Source: Mytilisepta virgata
Taxonomy: Eukaryota > Mollusca > Bivalvia > Mytilida > Mytilidae
Assembly (NCBI GenBank): GCA_028015205.1
Contig: CM051521.1
Span: 105,686,513 to 105,750,512 of the forward strand
DNA length: 64,000 bases
Direction of reading: 5' to 3'
Both the position numbers and the translations under genes were made by a program. Below, piece after piece: positions 46,120 through 58,800 of the stretch. The notes under the pieces are model-generated. The model saw only the letters and a program-made list of their open reading frames with translations. It did not search any database and was not told the DNA's origin. Positions within the stretch are counted from its first letter, which is position 1. Every line of letters begins with the position of its first letter.

Positions 46120-46722
46120 CAGCCAAATAGCGTGCCGAATATATGTAAAGTCAAGAAATACCAAAGGGATATTCGAAGGAGAGAAAATCGTAACAACTGA
46201 CAAACTCCGGAGAACAACGAAGACAAGACCAAAACAATACATGCACTACAATTAAAAACTAAAAACATATGAACAACATGGACCCCACCAAAAAACCGGG
46301 GGTAGACTCAGGTGCTCCGGAAGAGTAAGCAGTCTCTGCTTCCTGCAGGACAGCCGCCATGCTGTCCATGTAAAATCCGATATGAGGAAGGGATAATATC
46401 AATGGAACAGGTCCATTTTCATTTGGGAAACTGTTTTTTCAACCAAGTCATGATGACGCCCATAAAACTTTAATAAGGATGACTTCAGCATAGGAGCAAA
46501 GTACCCCTGTCTGAGCAACTTTTCTGTCAGAATCCGGGCTCTGTCCAGGAAGTCAATGTATATGTCACTGGAATAACGTATGAGTTGTGAAATATATGTC
46601 GTAAACTGTTGTATTCAACCTTCCTCTGGTGCCAATTTCGAGGTGAAGGTCAAGATAAGATGCAGACTTGGCAGTGTTTGTTGTATCCTTAATTTAGAGC
46701 TCATTGGGATAGATGAGATGTA
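46120..46722 (-). pseudogene. Second reverse-transcriptase fossil of the same family, internally deleted
   Basis: Minus-strand translation from about 46722 gives ASYLDLHLEIGTRGRLNTT, then jumps directly to SQLIRY and continues to a FYGRHHDLVEK motif near 46430. The block between these, which is present in the copy at 13 kb, has been lost by an internal deletion. The noncoding tail (46120-46395) shares the TCAGGTGCTCCGGAAG and CAAACTCCGGAGAAC stretches typical of this family. A short plus-strand open frame here (46034-46255) lies mostly over the tail and is not a gene. Confidence 0.7.
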
Positions 46723-46888
46723 AGAAATTCCCAAAACGTGAATTGTTGAGTGAATTGTTGAGTATATATGTTGCCAAGTTCGTATCGACCAATCATCTTG
46801 TCCGATATTTTATACATGAATAATTCCATTTTAATTTGCATATGACAAAATACAAAAATTTCATTGGTCGGAAGGGCAAAATCATAAA

Positions 46889-47433
46889 AGTTTATACATC
46901 GATAAACCCGTATTTGGCAAGTATATTCATGCGCTTTCTTGATTATTTAAGGTTCAAATGAGACATTAAATGTGAAGAATGCTGTAAAAGAATAAATTTT
47001 AAGGATGATACTGACAATAATAGTTAAAATTTAATGAGAAATGGTTTAAAAATTGATGAAAATTGCGTTTTCAAAAATTCCGCGAAAATTTGCTGCACGG
47101 ACGTCATAGTCAAGATTGCAGCGTCATATTTGTAAACAACGCAAGTTGATTCTTCAAACGGAAAAAAATCGGACATTGCGTGGATTCTGTACGCTTCAGA
47201 TTATATTAAAATCTATCAAAATGTAAGTTTCCTTGTTTTTTCGATTTGTAAATGACTTTGCTGACTTTTTTATTCAATTGCTCAGCTGCCAAAAATAGTA
47301 CCAAATTCAAGATGAATGTCGCCTGAAAAGGGCAAACTTTTTTTTTTTTTCGGTTAGGAACAACTTTTTGATATTTGAAATGGATTTATAAGGATTAAAT
47401 ACGATTTTGTATGAGTTTATCGATGTGTAAACT
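46889..47433. mobile_element. Candidate short-TIR element, 545 bp
   Basis: Ends are AGTTTATACATCGATAAAC (46889-46907) and its complement with one mismatch (47415-47433). The interior has no open frame. It contains CGGACGTCATAGTCAAG near 47099 and a good splice-donor-like AAAATGTAAGTTT near 47219. Target-site duplication not identified. Confidence 0.5.
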
Positions 47434-50249
47434 CGGCCTTTTCACTCACAAACTCAACATACATAAAATCCTATAATACATTATGTTAATTTGTTTTGCA
47501 AAAATGTCTGTAATTAAATATATGAGCAACAGACAAAAGCAAACGGTATTACTTCTTTATTTGCACCATTTTCAAGTTTAACCTTTTTTTCAGGTAAAGG
47601 AGAACACTATGAATTCAGTTATTATAATTGTGACCTTTTTCATGTATTTATAAAAAGAAGAAATATTCGTGGATTTTATATCATGAACAAGCTTACAGTG
47701 CGATTAATATTTTGATTGGATTCAAGTCGAAAGACTGGCGTGAACTTTTTTCCACTTTTCCCTGTAATTTCTTGTCATACATACAATTTCTATCCCAGTA
47801 GTTAGATTTTGAATGTCAACAAGCTTTATTAAAGCATTGATCACGGATTATGAAACAGAGAAATATGCTATGAACAATGACGTAAGATGATCAGATGATC
47901 ATATTTAAATGCGTCATAGTAGAATGGTTGTATATAGTTAAAAATGGCAATTTGATTTTGGTCTAGTGTTCAACTGTCGAGATATTTTACTTCCACAACG
48001 TTTTTTTTTTAATTTTATGTTGTGAGTTATAATTTTTAAAACAAAATCGTTATACAGTTTAGATCTCCATATGGTTTCAAGATTTCGGTATTTATAGTTT
48101 CTGTATTTTGTCCTCGTTTGGCAACTTAAAAAGATAAAATTGCTGTGTTTGTTGATAAATGTATGTTTCCTTCATTAGGTAGTCGTCTTTATAACATATA
48201 TAGTACTACTAAAAGTTATTCCAAGATTTTTTTTTACTTACTTTGCGTTTCCCATCGGATCATCGCCTGTGCTTTTTAAATTGGACTATATTCAAGAATT
48301 ACGTTTTGGTAAACACAGAATTACCACAGCTACAGCATTCTATTGTATTAAATTAGAATAATTTTGTTAAATCCATTTAACTTTCATATAAGATTTGACA
48401 CCTTTGTTTGCCAAGAACTTTCTAAGCCTTTGTTGAAAGTATTATAAGGAAGATTAATTTTGATCTCATTATAAACAACAAGTATTAATATGTTTCCTTG
48501 GGAATATGGATAAAGATATTTCAAAGCAGTTACCACAGAAGTAATTTTTGATGAATGAACTGAACACACACAAATTGTTGACTAATATTATTTTCCTTTT
48601 AAAATCAAAGAAACAAAATGCTGATTATATCATTAAACCTTAGCATCATCTCATTAAATAATTGAACTTTAACAATATCTCATCATTTAATCCGTGATGA
48701 TTCAATGTAATTTGGGTTACATTGTATTAAAGATGTAAAGATAAGGCGTATTAAAGTAAATATTGTTAGACATTTTAGCAAATGAAGGAGAATTTTCTAT
48801 AATTTATTTGTTGTTTCATGCAACATTGGTGGTTCTGTATGTAAGCTACTTCCTCTGTTCTATCTATGTAATTGTATTACTAAGTCTGTCTGCATGTCTT
48901 TTTGCTCCTCATGCCTTTTTTGGTCCATTTTATTAATTCCCTCGATGAATTTCAGTATTAAGTGAAGCATTCGTATTGGGAAAATACAAACGAAAAATTA
49001 TTTAAAATGTCAAAGAAAAACATAATTTGGTCCAGATGGGTATGAAGCTTTTGCTCCTAAGTAGGTGCATATTGACCTATTTTTGTGAATTTCTTTTATT
49101 TATCTGTACGTTAGTTACTAGACATTCTATTAAATCGAGATATTTGTAATTTACTTGAACTTTTTTCGCCTTTTGACAAATGCATTTTATAATGTAAGAA
49201 CAGAGATGGGTATTACTTCGGCTGACATTTCTAAATACCCTCAGACGAACGTCTTGAACATAAAAGTGATTACAGAAATTCAGAATGGGGTAATGGTTTT
49301 TATAATGGAGATGTTGATCATATATCATGGAGCGGGATAACGTAAAACAATAATACTTTGTAATGATATCAACTGAAGGATCATATTTATTGTCTCTGTA
49401 TTGATAGAAATACCAGACAAAAGTAATTGAAATGATACTAGCAAATGGCCTTCCAATAAAGCTAATAACAGATTCACTTCACATTATAGAAAATTAATAT
49501 GTGTAAGCTATAGCTAGTTGCCCGCCAAGAAAGTCGAAAGAGCAAAAGGTCCCGATCGGAAAACAACTATGACGCTAATAGACATGGCTTTTCTATTATT
49601 CTTCAATGCATTAAAGAAAATAATTTGAAAAGAGACATGTTCAGACCAATACGGAAGATGAATGGATGGTTTGGGTATTAGTATGGCCGTAAACCTCAAT
49701 CATTAGGACTGCTAAGGATGACAGTTATTTTCTATAACTTAATCCTACCATCTCTCTCTAATGTTCACCAATGTCATACTCCTCATGCCCTGATTGTAAT
49801 TGACAATTAAAAAATCTGTCTTCACTAAATTGTATCATAATAGAAAATACAGTGATATGATCTTCAGGACAAACAAATAGTCTGATTTTATTTATATGTC
49901 AGATACAAAGAAATATTATAAAACTAGAAACAATTATTTCTATGATTGCTGTAGTTATGTTTATATGCTTTGATTGACATTTTTATCTAGTTCTAACAAT
50001 TTCTATTACTGTGATATATATGTTATTCAATATATAGGATAGGCTAAACATATCTTAGATATAAGGTGGCTTTAAAAGAAATAAATATATATCTTACAGT
50101 TCTAATATATCATATTATTTTTCTCATTTTTACCGATTTGTTCATCTGCCCTGATTCATGTTAAAAATGGTATCACCGACTGCAATATTTTACTCGTTTC
50201 GTGTTGGATTATTGTCTGTATGAAACTTATAGTTATGTTATATATAGAT
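47434..50249. other. Gene-free sequence
   Basis: AT-rich; no repeat family or gene recognised. Overlapping short frames at 49077-49340 are unsupported. Confidence 0.5.
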
Positions 50250-51732
50250 ATGTTATATATTGATATGATAACTGCACTTGAATTTTTACTAGATAACATT
50301 TTTGTTCGCTATGGAGATTCCGTATATCGCCAAGTCATCGGAATTCTAATGGGACTAACTGTGCACCACTTATTGCGGACCTGTTTCTGTATTGTTACGA
50401 ATCACAATTTATATCTAAAATCAGCAAAGACCCAAGGAAACAACATTTGATACAAAAATTTAGTAACACTTTTAGATATTTGGATGATATTTTGGCTGTC
50501 AATAATGACGACTTCAGTATGTACATTAAAGAGATTCAACCTGTTTAACTTACTTTAAATAAAGCTAATACTAACAATGAACACTGCCCTTTCCTGGATC
50601 TTGATATCTATATCTCTAACGGAAAGATTAATACAAAAATTTACGATAAAAGAGATGATTTTTCATTTCCTATTGTTAATTATCCGTTTTTAGGTGGCGA
50701 CGTTCCCTTGGAACCATCGTATGGTGTATCTCAACTTGTTCGATTCGCTCGTGTATGTAGCAACGTATTTGATTTTAACGAAAGAAATCTCTGTATTACT
50801 GAAAAATTACTACGCCAGGGATTTCGATATCACAAACTTGTCAAAACTTTTACTAAATTTTATCATCGATACAAAGACCTCATTCGTAAATATAAATCAA
50901 CATGCAAACATCTTATATGTTCAGGTATTTCACATCCCATCTTTTATGGTAATATTCTATACAAAGTACAAAAATGTCGTCATTCACCTGAAAAGCTAAT
51001 CAAACCTTTAAACAGACTAATCAACAAGGGATATAGTTACGATACTGTTGTCAAGTCACTAAAGATGGCATTTTTTGGAATTAATATTGATTCACTCATA
51101 TGGTCTTTGCATTGGAAATAAACGCATTTATTCTAAAACCAGTTGTTGGCATGATACGGGTTATGTTCTTCTCGTATAATTTATGATAGCATGATACTAA
51201 ACTCCTAACGGGAGGGATTTGTGGCTGATTTTCTATATGATATAGATATAATCTTTCGATCAGTTTAATTGAGGTCTGGAGCTGGGATGTCAGTAACTGC
51301 TAGTAGTCCTTTGTTAATATATATTGATCATTGTCAGTTTCCTTGGTTACTTCTGTTATCTTTTTTAACATCGGATTCGGACATCTTTTGAACTGCGTTT
51401 TACTGTGTGTATCGCTGTGTGTTTGTTTATTCCACATTGGCTAGAGGTATAGGGGGAGGTTAAGATCTCACAAAACATGTTTAACCCCGCCGCATTTTTG
51501 CGCCTGTCCGTAGTCAGGAACCTTTAGCCTTTGTTAGTCTTGTGTGTTTTTTTAATTTTGGTTCATTCTTATGTTTCGGAGTTTAGTGTGCCGTCCATTT
51601 TGCTGAACTAGTATACATTCCGGGTGGGATTTTCTCGATGCGTTGAAGACCCATTGGTAGCCTTGAGGTGTTTTGTGCTTTTTGGTCGGGTTGTTGTCTC
51701 TTTGACACATTCCCCGTTTCCATTCTCTATTA
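50250..51732 (+). pseudogene. 5'-truncated retroelement: reverse transcriptase with 3' tail
   Basis: Homology begins near 50250 without an N-terminal part. The palm-domain lead-in (VYRQVIGI then MG) is followed by an apparent one-base deletion at about 50354/50355. The frame then continues through the catalytic YLDD (50477-50488), meets a TAA at 50546-50548, and stays open through YDKRDDFSFPIVNYPFL to a stop at 51121. Two lesions therefore disable it. From 51122 to 51732 lies a noncoding tail ending in GGTCGGGTTGTTGTCTC and CACATTCCCCGTTTCCATTC, which I recognise as very common in Mytilus DNA. It is a different subfamily from the copies at 13 and 46 kb. The class (Penelope-like versus other) is not settled. 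Confidence 0.8.
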
Positions 51733-51942
51733 TATCGTTTATTGTGTGAAGATTGTTTTTCAATCCAAAGAGGGTAAGCTGCCGTTAGATGTAAAATTTA
51801 AAGTCGGCCAATTGTTACAGTTTGAAATACACGTACTAGACAAACCAATGTTGGTGGTGCATGGCAGGCTGTACTCCAAAACCATAAATCTAAGTGATTA
51901 CGGGTAAAATATAACGGAATCTGGAAGTACAGCTCAGAGTAA

Positions 51943-51993
51943 AATTCTTTGATACAAAAGATGAGCACATTTCAACGATTTACGACTAATCGA
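51943..51993 (+). repeat. Dispersed repeat, copy D (truncated)
   Basis: TTTGATACAAAAGATGAGCA, CATTTCAACGATTTACGACT matches the 5' half of copies A-C; the TTGAAAACCAAAAC half is missing. Confidence 0.5.
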
Positions 51994-52716
51994 ATAAACT
52001 AAATAAAAATAAGTTTGGCTTATTCAAAGCTAACGAACATTTAGAACTTAATTTTTATTATCCAAGATGCATATATATACAATATTTATTAAACAACTTT
52101 AGAAATGTACATTTATATTCCCCTAAAGGTTGAAGGCAAAACAGCAGGGTTGACCATTTTGGATATCTGTTTTATTATACCGAACAAATATTTTTGCGTA
52201 ACATATCGATTGTAAGGGTTATTCACCTGCGGGGAATAATAGGGTTATTCATCGGACAAATGAATTTTGTCGAAGTTATTCCTCGGTACCACCGATTATA
52301 ATGAAATATCTGAATTATTCTATGTCATGTGATCATTTATTAGACAATATATTTATTTTATTATACTATAATAATACAACTTTTGATTCGATCTAGGCAT
52401 TTCTTCACTCATAATTAGTGCTAAAGCCAAAAATATTTAAACCGAAATGTTTTACAGTGTATTGCGATGACAAAAATCCATAATATTTAAACAAAAAATT
52501 ATGTAAGAACATATCTTCTCCGTAGTTTCCAGAAAACTTTTACAATCCAATGATAATAAAAATTCTGTGATACCTGATACCAATTCTGAAGAACGGTATT
52601 TCAATAATTATAAAAGTTTCTCATAAAACTCGTTATATACTTTTCTCTCATTGTATCCCTGGTTCCATTATATTGCAGTATGTTCAGTATCTTTATTCTC
52701 AGAATTGTGACTTTAA

Positions 52717-52897
52717 TCACCGGAAGTTTATTTTTAGGACGTGAACGAATAAGTGACGTTGATTTTCAACATACCCCAACTTGGGAAGCATAGTTTTATT
52801 TGTTAGTATGAAAGTGGCACCTTCCTCACCAAACCCAATTAATTTATAATGCCCCAAATCTGTAAACTGTCTTCCGAAATCCCAAGGACCCATACGT
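52717..52897 (-). CDS. Candidate terminal exon of an unidentified minus-strand gene
   Basis: Minus-strand sequence after ATATTTTTACAG (acceptor AG at 52899-52898) opens into 60 codons, RMGPWDFGRQFTDLGHYKLI then GFGEEGATFIL, ending in TGA at 52717-52719. An AATAAA follows about 20 bp later (52692-52697 on the plus strand). The residue mix (Gly, Trp, Asp, Glu, His) is far more protein-like than the other short frames here. I do not recognise the family. No upstream exon can be placed; the minus frame at 53507-53713 is a weak candidate only. It could equally be a retrocopy or repeat remnant. Confidence 0.25.
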
Positions 52898-55800
52898 CTG
52901 TAAAAATATGTCATGATTTCACACCATTAACCCTTCAAAAAGAAATAAATAATATGAGAATCAGTTAGGAAAAATGTATGGATTCCTTATTTTTGAATGA
53001 AATAGTATTTTTGGTAATTGTTTAAATATTGAGCACTGCTGAAATGGCTATTTAGGACTATTGGAATATGTTTTAAATTGGTTTAAAATAGTCTGCGATA
53101 TTTGTGATTTGTATTATTAAAAAAAACTTAAACCTTAAAAATCACGTCAGTTATATTGCTGATATTGTTTATGGGTATAGTGAGAAGGATAACCAGTTCT
53201 TTGATTATGCTACAGCCCTGAGGTAAAGTAGATGTAAAATTGAGGGGTCATGCCGTATAATTAACATTTGGTTTAATGGGTTCTTGGGTAGATGGAAGGT
53301 GTTCACATTTGTTAAGCCATAAAAGTATCAAAAGCAAAGATAAATCACTTTATAAGTTGAAGAAATAATTAAGAGAATCACCAAACATTTTACAAACTCC
53401 AAATCTCTATGACAAACCTAATCGTATAAAAACGGACAATTCACCATTTAAGGTAGATTGCAAGAAAAATGCCAAGCCAAATTATTTTATTCTGAAAGAA
53501 TTTCCCCTATTCTATAATAACTGGAGGAAATGGATGATATAGGAAACTCCATTCCACCCTACTATATTTTTTTGGGAAAGTTTTTGACTCCCACCTTTCA
53601 ATTTGATACTTCAGAATTATATTGCTGGTTTGGTTTCTTGTCTTAGTGTTATGATTACTAGAATGCATTTTAGATCGATATACACGTATAAGATATTTCC
53701 AATCTACACTCACACGTTATTCCTCCCCAAAGAAAAAAAATGGCTCACACATGTTTAACGTCACCAGAAATTTGCAATGGTCGTACAAAAACCCTGAAAT
53801 CTTTGGACACTGGATGTCTCTAAAACACCACCTATGGACTACTTCTGGTATTTACATCACGAATATACAAAACTAATACGCGGAGAAATCGAGTGGCTAC
53901 TGACATGAATCCGGTTTACCCTCTAAGGAATTCGTTTTATTATGTTCTTTCAATGAATTGTTATGTACTAATATAAAAAGGTTTGGTCCATTTTTTTATT
54001 ATGTCTAGCTCGTCTTTGATTTCATTAAGAAAGATCAGCTCTGCTAACAAAATAGATTTAGTGTTGTTATTGTCCATTAAAGATTAGGCAAAGTTTTTTT
54101 GTTTCACCATTTTCTGATTGATTTGGTGGAAAGACCGTTCATCCTGGATTAACTGAAATCTCTACAAATGAAATGACACGGACTATAATTACACTTTTAA
54201 TAGATTTTCTAGAAAGAGCTTTTATTTTATGCGTTCACTAATCTTTAGGATTGAAAATGTATTAGTCTCTTTAATTATTGAAAAGATTTTCCTAAAACTG
54301 ACAAATTAAATGCATAATATGTGTGTATAAGACCTAGTAATGCTCTGTACTAAGTCCATTGTAATTCGACGGATGACATCTGGTTCGTTCAACTCTCGTG
54401 GGACAATGAGACCTAGTGTCGTCTGACAAATGGCTTGAAATCCCTTTAAGTAATACCAAAATCAATGTAAAAGTTAAAACAATGCTGGAAAATTGAAGGA
54501 ATCACAACGCAGAGATTTGAATATCTCTTTGACGTGTAATAGAGAAGATTCTTAGTAAGATTGAGAAGTCTCATGACCTTTAGTTCCCAGTGGATGTAAT
54601 CTTAAGAGAAAAATACTTCAACGGAGCACAAAAATAGTTAGTTTCAATTAAAAAGGGCCGATTATCAAATATCTTTATCGAAATATAATTAAAAATAATG
54701 TCAAAATTGATTTAACTGATTTCACGCTAAATGCAGCGTCAAGGAATCAAAATTCATTTCTCGATTGCTCGGTGACCGTATCTTTCGATCTAACGGAAAG
54801 GCTACATCTGGGTAGACGATTTATAATGTTTTAAACAAAACATCCAAAAAAGTAAGAAGACATTTAAATTAAATGAAAAAGACATCAACTACAGATACAG
54901 TTCAGTTTTCGGCTATAGCCTACTTTGAACCTTAGTATATAGCTTAAAGATAGATAATTTCGTTTAATCTGAATATTAAAAAGTATATTTCAAGAAAATT
55001 TTGAGATTTCATTCAATCGCTGATATATTCCACCATTAAGGTCAACAGAACTCTAGGAGTTGTTTGAAAACATGCACATATATATTCTGACCATCGAAGA
55101 TGTCTGTAATATGACCGCAATAACGCAGATAAAACTGTCGACAGACAATGCATAAAACTAGGACAAAAAATTCTAGATGAAACACATGTAAAACGGCGAA
55201 TATTAAGCATTCGTATTATCTGAATCCATATGTTGTCAAACAATGCCTTTATTCCACATGGTAAAATTTTTTAGAGAGAAAATTGATTTTTTTTTTTTAA
55301 ATTTGCACTTAAAGACTTTTAGTTTTCAATTATATTTATACCTGTTTTCTTTTTCTGGCTTAGTGCCTAATGGAAATGTTTTCAGTAAATAATTGAGAAA
55401 TGAAGTCTGAAATTAACACATGACAACAAATCACTTATTTAAAATTTAAAAAAGTTACAAATAATTAAGGCTAAAGTGTTCGAGAAATAGATGTCTTGAC
55501 ACGCTGTCAATCTTTAATATTTTGACAATTAGGTCGCACTTGTTATATTTGTTTAACTAGGTTGAAGTGATCCTGTAATACAGTAATTGTATTAAACTAT
55601 ATACAGCTGTGTAAAGTGAATGGTAACACGTACAAATGACAGATAATTTGACAAAATATTAAATAAACGACTGGAATTATTTAATTTAAGTTCATTGGTT
55701 ATGTATTATCCATCATTACTGACTAAGGGAAAACACCAATAATGAAACGACCCTTATAAACTTCTTAACATACAAATAAATAGAAATTTAATTCTTAAAC

Positions 55801-58800
55801 ATTCTTTTGGTGGCTCATTCTTAGGTTATGACACTAAATGTATTTATTTTTTGAGCAAATCAAACATATTGTACCACGACGAAGATTGAAAAGTTTAAAT
55901 AAGAAAAAAATAATCTTCTAAAACTGAAGTATCCAAAGATTGCAATGTGGAAGATTAAATTACTATTGTTCAATTTGATCATGTTCTGTTTAAAAATACT
56001 AACTCTTTGGAAGAATAATAATTTAAAAGGAACACCCGTGATGAAAACTGGAATGTTTAACTGTTTACACTGGTGTCTGTGGAATAAAAACTGTTACGTG
56101 TCATATATTATATGTTCTTTCCATTACATAAGTAAATATGCACTTTGGTACGAATTAAGAAAATCATCAAAAAATAATTGAAGTACCTAAATATTTTTCT
56201 ATAACTAGTTTGTGTCAGTGATGTCGGCAGTATTGTACAATCTCCCAAGAAGTACCTTCTCAAAAATACCTGTTAGTCAAACCGGTTGAGATCTTCATAG
56301 AGAAGCCCTCGCGCTTAGCCACACAGAAGCAGATAGCTAATACAATGTTTGTTATAGTTCCTGTTCTGTTTAAATTTCAAGCAGAATGAGACTAAAAACA
56401 AATGCTTTACTTAGGTAATGACAAGATTACATTGCAATACTAATATGGTTTCTGAGCCTCTAAATACCTAAAAATGTTGGTACATTTCATATAAAACAAA
56501 TTGATAGAAAATAACTTGAGATATATATTTCACCTGTAAATTGCATCAACCACAAAACCAGTAAATACAAAAGAAGAGAAAGAAAAGAACATATGGATTA
56601 GTTTACCACACAGGAAAAAATTAAATCCTTTTTAGGACCTATTTTAAAATGAGAATCTACAAAAATAATGTAAAGTTCGGCTCCCAAAAATAAGTCTCCT
56701 AGCTGAGAAAAAACTAATAAAAAGCATGGTCTATAAATGGTAGTCTGGATCAACATGTACCAGAACAATGTGTTTTCAGTGGGTGTCTCTTTTCTATAAA
56801 TATATATTACTGAAGCTTTTCTAAATGGCCGATAAACTAGTTGTTTTGTCCACGATACTGTGCTGTGAATTTCAAGTACAATTAATTCTATATAGTTAAA
56901 ACCGTAAAACGTATCCTCCACTCCAAAAAACAAATCTGTTAAAATTAGTAATTCGAATCTGTAATTTTATAAAAATACTATGATAATTATTTGATGCAAT
57001 TTTGACAACGTTCTTTCGATAGTTTTACTGTACTCGAAGCGTAAGTATTCAATGCCGAAAAGTTGATCCGAAAGTTCTTAGGGATGCGGTTAGATAGAGT
57101 AACCTTTGTTTTTTTTCTGTAAAAAGTGCATGAGTAAGCATAAAACTCCGCCATTCTTCAGTTCTTACTTAAAACCGAACTTTTACGTTGATGTATTAAT
57201 CAAAAGTTGATGCAGTCATCTAAATGGTTGAGGATATCCAAAACATACTAGATCCTATTTGGGGTAATTGTAATTGTTGTCGTGCTTTTATTTATCCAAA
57301 GAATCAAGAAGTTGATGGATAGTCAAAACTTATGTAACCCTGGCCTTCTCTGTTATACATGGGTCTATCACAAGGATCCTGTCTTATCAGTGATTGTCTC
57401 TCATCTCCTTTTAAATGTATTTATATGGAATATTTTTTTATGGGTCAGTGTGATTAAGGCGCCTTTCACGTTTGACACCAATGTTTCCGAGTTGGGGAGG
57501 GTTTGAAATGCTTGTGTTGTAGTACATGTCAAAACTGATGTTTATTTTCATTGATCTTTAAAACTTGATGTAAAAATGAAATTAAATATAGATCTGAGAG
57601 GACATGTTTAGTATCAGATACCAAATAACATAATGAGTTGCGTAGAAATATTCAATTACTACATTGGTTGAAAATTGAGATAGTTGTATTTTAATAACTC
57701 CAGATCCTTTTATACTTAAAACTATTAAGATAAACTCAAAGAAAAACTAATCATAAAATGAAATACGAAACAGGTCTTTTTCACAAATTAGCCCATTTAA
57801 TGAAAAACCAGGAGTGAAAGTTCAAGCTAATTATTACGTGTTTTTGTCGGGTTATTACTGATCTGAAATCAATTAGTTCGTATTTCGTTTTGGTTGAAAA
57901 ACAAGACAAGACAGTAAAACAAAAACAGAACTTGAGACGTTCATTAAGTGAAATAGATATGTTTGTGAAGTCAGTTTACTTGGACCGTCAATAACATTGC
58001 TAAAATATTTGAACTCAGAATGAAAACTTATATGGTTGATTCAACTGTATAAATGCTATCTTGAAAGAAGAGCTGACGAATTGTCACAAACCATCATATT
58101 TAAACAGCTCACATATTTTAAAGTTCATCGAAAATACATTTACAATAAGTCCTCCTTTAAGAGTTTATAGGTCCGTGCACATATTCTAAATCTAAAGTAT
58201 CTGACATATTTTAAATATCAAGATAAACAGGAAGTGCTTATTCTCCGCAATACACTAATCTAGTTAAAGTTTCTATGGACGAAACTTTCACTTACGTCTA
58301 AATTTTTGATTTCTATATATTGAAGGGACTCAGTCCCGACTCTAATATCATCAGATGACACAGTTAATATAGCAAAAAATGGATTAGTCATTCTTCGATT
58401 GCTATTGGTTGTTAGTTCCGTAATATTCCATTATTTTAATACGCCTTGTCCTTGAATGTCGGTCTTGTGGAATTTACCTAAAGTCTTATAGCTTAGAAAT
58501 TCTTTTCTTGTATTTCAAACATCACAAACAATAAATTTGTTTATAACGGACATCGAATATAAGACTTTGTTAATGTTGGGTTCTTTTAAAGTTTAAACTT
58601 ATTTATTTATAGTGGATTGGGAAACAGGTTATACATATACCAACTGTGGTTCTTTTTTACGTAAATAGAAGTGCCCGTTTCCAACGATTAAAAAAAATGA
58701 CTGCTAATATATCATTATCATGGATGGGATTGATAACCGTTGGAATTAGCTTTATAGTTTCTGCTTTAGTATTGCTTCCAACTTCAACTTTAGCACCCTC

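Noticed and set aside
46034..46268. Frames on both strands of 70-odd residues
   Set aside because: They lie over or beside the retroelement noncoding tail.
51668..51907. 79-residue plus frame
   Set aside because: Begins inside the retroelement 3' tail and continues into unrelated sequence.
56598..56933. 111-residue minus-strand frame
   Set aside because: Aromatic and aliphatic-rich composition expected of AT-rich DNA; no motif or family likeness.
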